Source: an uncultured Latescibacterota bacterium
GTDB taxonomy: Bacteria; Latescibacterota; UBA2968
Length of the DNA: 64,000 bases
Direction of reading: 5' to 3'
Assembly (NCBI GenBank): GCA_951812755.1
Contig: OX638329.1
Location: 2,465,339 to 2,529,338 of the forward strand
Made by a program: the position numbers and the translations under genes. The notes under the pieces were generated by a model. It saw nothing but the letters and a program-made list of their open reading frames with translations, ran no database searches and had not been told where the DNA came from. This document shows, in pieces, positions 60,150 to 64,000 of this stretch (position 1 is its first letter; the number at the start of each line of letters is the position of its first letter).

Positions 60150-61811
60150 ATGTCTGAGGTTTCTAAATCTGATTATCTGGTCATTGGCAGTGGTATTGCG
60201 GGCCTCTCGTTTGCGCTTAAAGCGGCAGAGACGGGGTCTGTCACTCTGATTACTAAAAAAGAGTTTCAAGAATCCAATACCAATTACGCACAGGGCGGTA
60301 TTGCTTCTGTTTTGCATCCAGACGATTCGTTTGAGCTTCACAGGGAGGATACTATTCAGGCTGGCGCGGGGTTGTGCCGCGAAGATGTGGTGGATATGGT
60401 GGTACAGGCAGGTCCCGATATGGTTAAGGCGCTCATTGCATGGGGGGCAGAGTTTACGCGCGAGAGCGAGCGGCGTACAACTGAGTCAGCCGTTCAAAAT
60501 CTCGCGCTCGGGCGCGAGGGTGGGCATTCAAAGAATCGCATTGTGTATGCCGCCGATCTGACCGGGAGAGAGATTGAGCGGGCGTTGTCCGAAGCGGCGA
60601 TAGCCCATCCCAATATCGCGTTGTACGAGCATCACATGGCGATTGATCTGATTACGGAACACCATGTGTATGGTTCGAAAATTTCAACGCCGGGAAAAAT
60701 TCAGTGTTGGGGGGTTTACGCATTGGATGCCTTGCAGGGACAGGTGAAGACTTTTTTGGCAAAATATACGTTGTTGTGTAGCGGCGGGTGTGGTCAGATT
60801 TATTTGCATTCGACCAATCCGGCGATTGCTACGGGCGATGGTATTGCCATGGCGTATCGCGCGGGCGCAAGCGTGGGCAATTTGGAGTTTATGCAGTTTC
60901 ACCCTACGACGCTTTATCACCGGGATGCGGATTCATTTTTGATTTCTGAAGCGGTGCGCGGGCATGGCGGTATTCTGGTGGATCGGACAGGGCGGGCGTT
61001 TATGGCTGATTATCACGAGATGGGGCCGCTTGCACCTCGGGATGTGGTTGCGCGGGCGATTGATAGCGAGTTAAAAAAGAGCGGTGATCCCTGTGTGTTT
61101 CTCGATATTACGCATTGTCCAGGTGCAGAGCTTCAGGAGCGTTTTCCCACGATTTATGAACGGTGTTTGCAATTTGGCATTGATATAACGCAGGAGCCCA
61201 TTCCGGTTGTGCCCGCGGCGCACTATATGTGTGGTGGGGTGTTCACAGATACGCAGGGGCGCACGGATATTGAAAGGCTTTACGCTTCGGGTGAGGTCGC
61301 TTGTACGGGGTTACACGGCGCGAATCGCCTGGCGAGCAATTCGCTGTTAGAAGCGCTGGTTTTTTCAGATCGCGCGTTTTCCGAGGTCCAGCAGAACATA
61401 GATGCGCGGCTCGATTTTCCGGATGTGCCGGCATGGCAAGACGACGATGTGTTTAATACAGAAGAATGGGTGTTGCTATCACATGACCGGCAAGAAGTAC
61501 AGCGTTTGATGTGGGATTATGTGGGGATCGTGCGGTCGGATTTTCGATTGAAGCGCGCAGCCCGTCGTATTGGCGTGATTGTGCAGGAGGTCGAAGAATT
61601 TTATAAGCGCACACGAGTTACCGAGGCATTGCTGGAGTTGCGCAATATGACGACTGTTGCCGCGCTGACTGTGCGCTGTGCATTGTCCCGGCGCGAAAGC
61701 CGGGGGTTGCATTATACGCTCGATTGTCCTGCGCCATTCAAATCTGCAGATGATACGGTGGTGTCTGCCTGGGAAACGTGGGGCACAGGTTTGCCGGTGA
61801 TTGATGTGTGA
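60150..61811 (+). CDS. nadB: L-aspartate oxidase
   Basis: FAD enzyme converting aspartate to iminoaspartate, first step of de novo NAD synthesis. 553 residues. YLVIGSGIAGLSFALKAAE is the FAD-binding dinucleotide fold; TNYAQGGIASV, MQFHPTTLYH, GHGGILVDRTGRAF and GLHGANRLASNSLLEALVF are family hallmarks, with the helical C-terminal domain (YVGIVRSDFRLKRAARRI) complete. nadA and nadC are not adjacent. The stop codon reaches into the composite repeat. Confidence 0.95.
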   Translation: MSEVSKSDYLVIGSGIAGLSFALKAAETGSVTLITKKEFQESNTNYAQGGIASVLHPDDSFELHREDTIQAGAGLCREDVVDMVVQAGPDMVKALIAWGAEFTRESERRTTESAVQNLALGREGGHSKNRIVYAADLTGREIERALSEAAIAHPNIALYEHHMAIDLITEHHVYGSKISTPGKIQCWGVYALDALQGQVKTFLAKYTLLCSGGCGQIYLHSTNPAIATGDGIAMAYRAGASVGNLEFMQFHPTTLYHRDADSFLISEAVRGHGGILVDRTGRAFMADYHEMGPLAPRDVVARAIDSELKKSGDPCVFLDITHCPGAELQERFPTIYERCLQFGIDITQEPIPVVPAAHYMCGGVFTDTQGRTDIERLYASGEVACTGLHGANRLASNSLLEALVFSDRAFSEVQQNIDARLDFPDVPAWQDDDVFNTEEWVLLSHDRQEVQRLMWDYVGIVRSDFRLKRAARRIGVIVQEVEEFYKRTRVTEALLELRNMTTVAALTVRCALSRRESRGLHYTLDCPAPFKSADDTVVSAWETWGTGLPVIDV

Positions 61812-61902
61812 TCCGCAGAAAAAAACGCGAGTGAGCGGTGTACAACTGGCCGCTTCTCAGGCCAGTTCATTTGAGCGTTTTTCGCAGATGAACGCAGATG
61901 AA
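61811..61902. repeat. Composite repeat: palindrome nested in CGCAGATGAA unit
   Basis: CCGCAGAAAAAAACGCGAGTGAG, then an inverted copy of the AACTGGCC / GGCCAGTT palindrome (61844-61867), then TTTGAGCGTTTTTCGCAGATGAACGCAGATG. Without the 30-35 bp palindrome the flanks match 13659-13692 and 54078-54114. Confidence 0.85.
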
Positions 61903-61965
61903 AAAGAGGGGCTGGTGGCTGGTGGGTTGGGCGGGCTGACTGCTGACAACTTTTCAGGAGTTTTT

Positions 61966-63780
61966 ATGCGCAGCGGTATTGCTGTGATTGATTTTGGTGG
62001 ACAATATGCTCACTTGATTGCGAATCGGATTCGCAGGTTGCGGGTTTATTCCGAAATTTTCCCACCGGATGTTGATCCTGCGGCATTGTGTGGCGTGTCG
62101 GGCATGGTTTTTTCGGGTGGGCCATCCAGTGTGTATGATCCCGATCCGCCCGCGTTTAATCCCGGATTGCTGGATACTGATTTGCCCGTGCTCGGGCTGT
62201 GTTATGGGCATCAGTTGTTGTGCATGCATTTGGGGGGTGAGGTGGTTGCAGGGGAGGTGCGAGAATACGGTTCTGCCAGATTGAATATTGCAGGTGGGTC
62301 AGATTTGTTTGCCGGGCTTGGAGATTCCCAGGAGGTGTGGATGAGCCACGGCGATGTGGTTGCAATTTTGCCCGAGGGTTTTGAAATTTTGGGTACGACT
62401 GAAGATTGTCCTTCGGCAGCGGTTGGCGATGTTAAACGCCGAATCTACGGCTTGCAATTTCATCCCGAGGTGGCACATACGCCGCGTGGATTAGATATTC
62501 TCGATAATTTTTTGACGATATGCGATGCGCCTCGAACCTGGACAATGAGCAATTATGCCGAAGTGGTTATGGAGGAGATGCGAGAGAAGGTGGGGGACCG
62601 CAATGTGTTTTTGCTGGTGTCGGGTGGAGTCGATTCTTCGGTGGCTTTTGTGCTGTTTAACAAAGCGCTGGGCGCAGACCGGGTGTTGGGGTTGCATATT
62701 GACAATGGTTTTATGCGAAAAGGCGAGACGGCTGCGGTGGAGGTTTTTCTGAAAAAGGAGGGGTTTGACAATCTGATGGTCAAGGATGCCAGTGACGATT
62801 TTTTGTTGGGTGTGGAGGGGCTGGTTGATCCAGAAGCAAAGCGCGAGGCGATTGGACACACATTTTTGGAGGTGAAGGACGAGGTGATGGCGCACTTGCA
62901 TCTGGATGCAGACCAATGGGTGTTGGGACAGGGTACGCTTTATCCCGATACTATAGAATCGGGAGGAACAGAGCACGCCGCGTTGATTAAGACGCACCAC
63001 AATCGCATTGATTTGATCGATGAGTTGATTGCGCAGGGCAAGGTTGTCGAGCCTCTGGCACAGTTGTACAAGGATGAGGTGCGCGAGTTGGGGAGCGAGT
63101 TGGGGTTGCCCGATCATCTGGTGTGGCGACATCCGTTTCCCGGTCCTGGTCTGGCTGTGCGCTGTTTGTGCTCAGATGGTGAGGTGGAGGGGAGTGATAT
63201 TGCAGCGGCGGAGAGGGCCGCTTCTGAGATCGCTTCTGAGGCGGGTTTGCAATTGCGTGTTTTGCCTGTCAGAAGTGTGGGGGTTCAGGGTGATTTTCGC
63301 ACGTATTCGCATCCTGCGGTTGTTTCGGGTTTTACAGCCGAAAGTAATGGCGATTGGCGCGTGCTTGAAGATATGTCAACGCGGATTACCAATAGTGTGC
63401 CGGGTATTAATCGCGTGGTTTGTCTTATTGCGCCAGATGTGTTGCCCAGGTTGCGTCTTAAACGCGCATTTTTGACCTTTCAGAGGCTCGATGTTTTGCG
63501 GGAGGCCGATGCTATTGCCATGCGCGTGCTCGACCGTGCGGGTCTTATGTCCGCTGTGTCTCAGATGCCGACTGTTCTGGTGCCGTTGACGACAGATGGT
63601 CAAGATGAGATTGTGATTTTGCGTCCGATTACGACTCCGGATTTTATGACTGCGCGATTTGCCGAGTTGCCCCACAATCTGGTGCGCGATATGGCGGATG
63701 AGATACTGGGTCTGCCCGGTGTCGCTGCCGTGGGTTACGATATAACTCATAAACCGCCGGGGACTGTGGAATGGGAATGA
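61966..63780 (+). CDS. guaA: GMP synthase (glutamine-hydrolysing), long form
   Basis: 604 residues. Class I glutaminase domain: VIDFGGQYAHLIANRIR, GLCYGHQLLCMHLGG (nucleophile Cys) and GLQFHPEVAHT; ATP pyrophosphatase domain: LLVSGGVDSSVAFVLFNKA. The dimerisation part is about 80 residues longer than in the common bacterial type and has two related blocks: LPVRSVGVQGDFRTYSH and later VLVPLTTDG...TTPDFMTARFAELP, ending KPPGTVEWE. That layout resembles the human enzyme. AGGAG precedes ATG 61966; the upstream extension crosses repeats. Confidence 0.95.
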   Translation: MRSGIAVIDFGGQYAHLIANRIRRLRVYSEIFPPDVDPAALCGVSGMVFSGGPSSVYDPDPPAFNPGLLDTDLPVLGLCYGHQLLCMHLGGEVVAGEVREYGSARLNIAGGSDLFAGLGDSQEVWMSHGDVVAILPEGFEILGTTEDCPSAAVGDVKRRIYGLQFHPEVAHTPRGLDILDNFLTICDAPRTWTMSNYAEVVMEEMREKVGDRNVFLLVSGGVDSSVAFVLFNKALGADRVLGLHIDNGFMRKGETAAVEVFLKKEGFDNLMVKDASDDFLLGVEGLVDPEAKREAIGHTFLEVKDEVMAHLHLDADQWVLGQGTLYPDTIESGGTEHAALIKTHHNRIDLIDELIAQGKVVEPLAQLYKDEVRELGSELGLPDHLVWRHPFPGPGLAVRCLCSDGEVEGSDIAAAERAASEIASEAGLQLRVLPVRSVGVQGDFRTYSHPAVVSGFTAESNGDWRVLEDMSTRITNSVPGINRVVCLIAPDVLPRLRLKRAFLTFQRLDVLREADAIAMRVLDRAGLMSAVSQMPTVLVPLTTDGQDEIVILRPITTPDFMTARFAELPHNLVRDMADEILGLPGVAAVGYDITHKPPGTVEWE

Positions 63781-64000
63781 AAGACAAAAACGGAGGTTCT
63801 GATCCGAGACCTCAAGGGGAATCCAATCACGACAAGGATCAGGAAATTCTTGAAATCCGCGTGGGTCAAATTTCTATGAACCTTCTTTCACTCCTTATGC
63901 TTTTTTTTGCGGCTAATATCGCCATTGTTGCCCAATTTCTATTTTCTTTTGAGATCGAGTTGCGTTTCCCCGGCATTGATAGCTGGAAGTTATTGGGGTC
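63777..64000 (+). CDS. Membrane protein, 3' part outside window
   Basis: ATG at 63777 overlaps the guaA stop (ATGA). The visible 74 residues have a polar N-terminus (KNGGSDPRPQGESNHDKDQ) and a TM helix ISMNLLSLLMLFFAANIAIV. Continuing open frame to the window end. No family is recognised. ATG 63771 is also in frame. Confidence 0.6.
   Translation, partial: MKDKNGGSDPRPQGESNHDKDQEILEIRVGQISMNLLSLLMLFFAANIAIVAQFLFSFEIELRFPGIDSWKLLG

Overview
The window is a gene-dense 64 kb piece of a Gram-negative bacterial chromosome. Outer-membrane proteins (an Omp85-family assembly factor, a roughly 1000-residue beta-barrel candidate), RND efflux and several lipoproteins support this. Two sulfatases, an ATP sulfurylase, a sialidase-like propeller, NHL and leucine-rich-repeat proteins, a DapL-type lysine pathway and many intergenic palindromes resemble uncultured FCB/PVC-type lineages such as Latescibacterota. 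That placement is an inference from gene content; no marker gene was aligned.

Layout. 1-7.4 kb: partial RND permease, HpcH/HpaI aldolase, a YwqK-like lipoprotein, then the methyl-cycle pair ahcY-metF facing a DUF98 (chorismate-lyase-like) gene. 8-13.6 kb: HAD phosphatase, exonuclease III, the tldD/tldE protease pair and rsmB. 13.7-20.3 kb (mostly minus): sulfatase and sat in one operon with a good promoter, a sialidase-like gene, an LRR lipoprotein, tRNA-Lys(CTT), moaC-moeA. 20.4-26 kb: an AbiEi/AbiEii toxin-antitoxin pair behind an 11-bp inverted-repeat operator, an SDR, rng-rplU-rpmA and mdh.

26.2-36 kb is an accessory defence island, all on the plus strand. It holds hsdM (single -1 frame break on a slippery heptamer), DUF433 antitoxin with a 33-codon remnant of its DUF5615 partner, a frame-broken membrane/zinc-ribbon gene, a disrupted hsdS, a stand-alone DarG C-terminal domain, an intact AlbA_2 protein bracketed by 11-bp direct-repeat arrays, a small antitoxin-like ORF and a deleted AlbA_2 pseudogene. 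No hsdR is present. The island looks like it is decaying.

36-47 kb: small membrane protein, MazG-like gene, dapL, a second sulfatase, then NHL propeller, giant outer-membrane barrel, Omp85 protein and a periplasmic-binding lipoprotein, all on one strand; this is the best candidate for an undescribed envelope system. 47-64 kb: PIG-L deacetylase, MFS exporter divergent from a MerR regulator with a textbook 19-bp-spacer promoter, an unrecognised protein, Nudix, a SelA-like PLP enzyme, a cytidylate-kinase-like protein, glutamate dehydrogenase, a TIGR01777 epimerase, DUF420, a large zinc metalloprotease, nadB, a long-form guaA and the start of a membrane protein.

The intergenic space carries at least five dispersed repeat families: a two-tier palindrome with inner AACTGGCC/GGCCAGTT arms, a GTAGGGGCG...CGCCC hairpin, CGCAGATGAA 12-mers with an AAAACGC/GCGTTTT hairpin, an ATTGCGGC/GCCGCAAT REP-like unit, and a MITE-like element with 12-13 bp terminal inverted repeats. 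One copy shows one family nested inside another.
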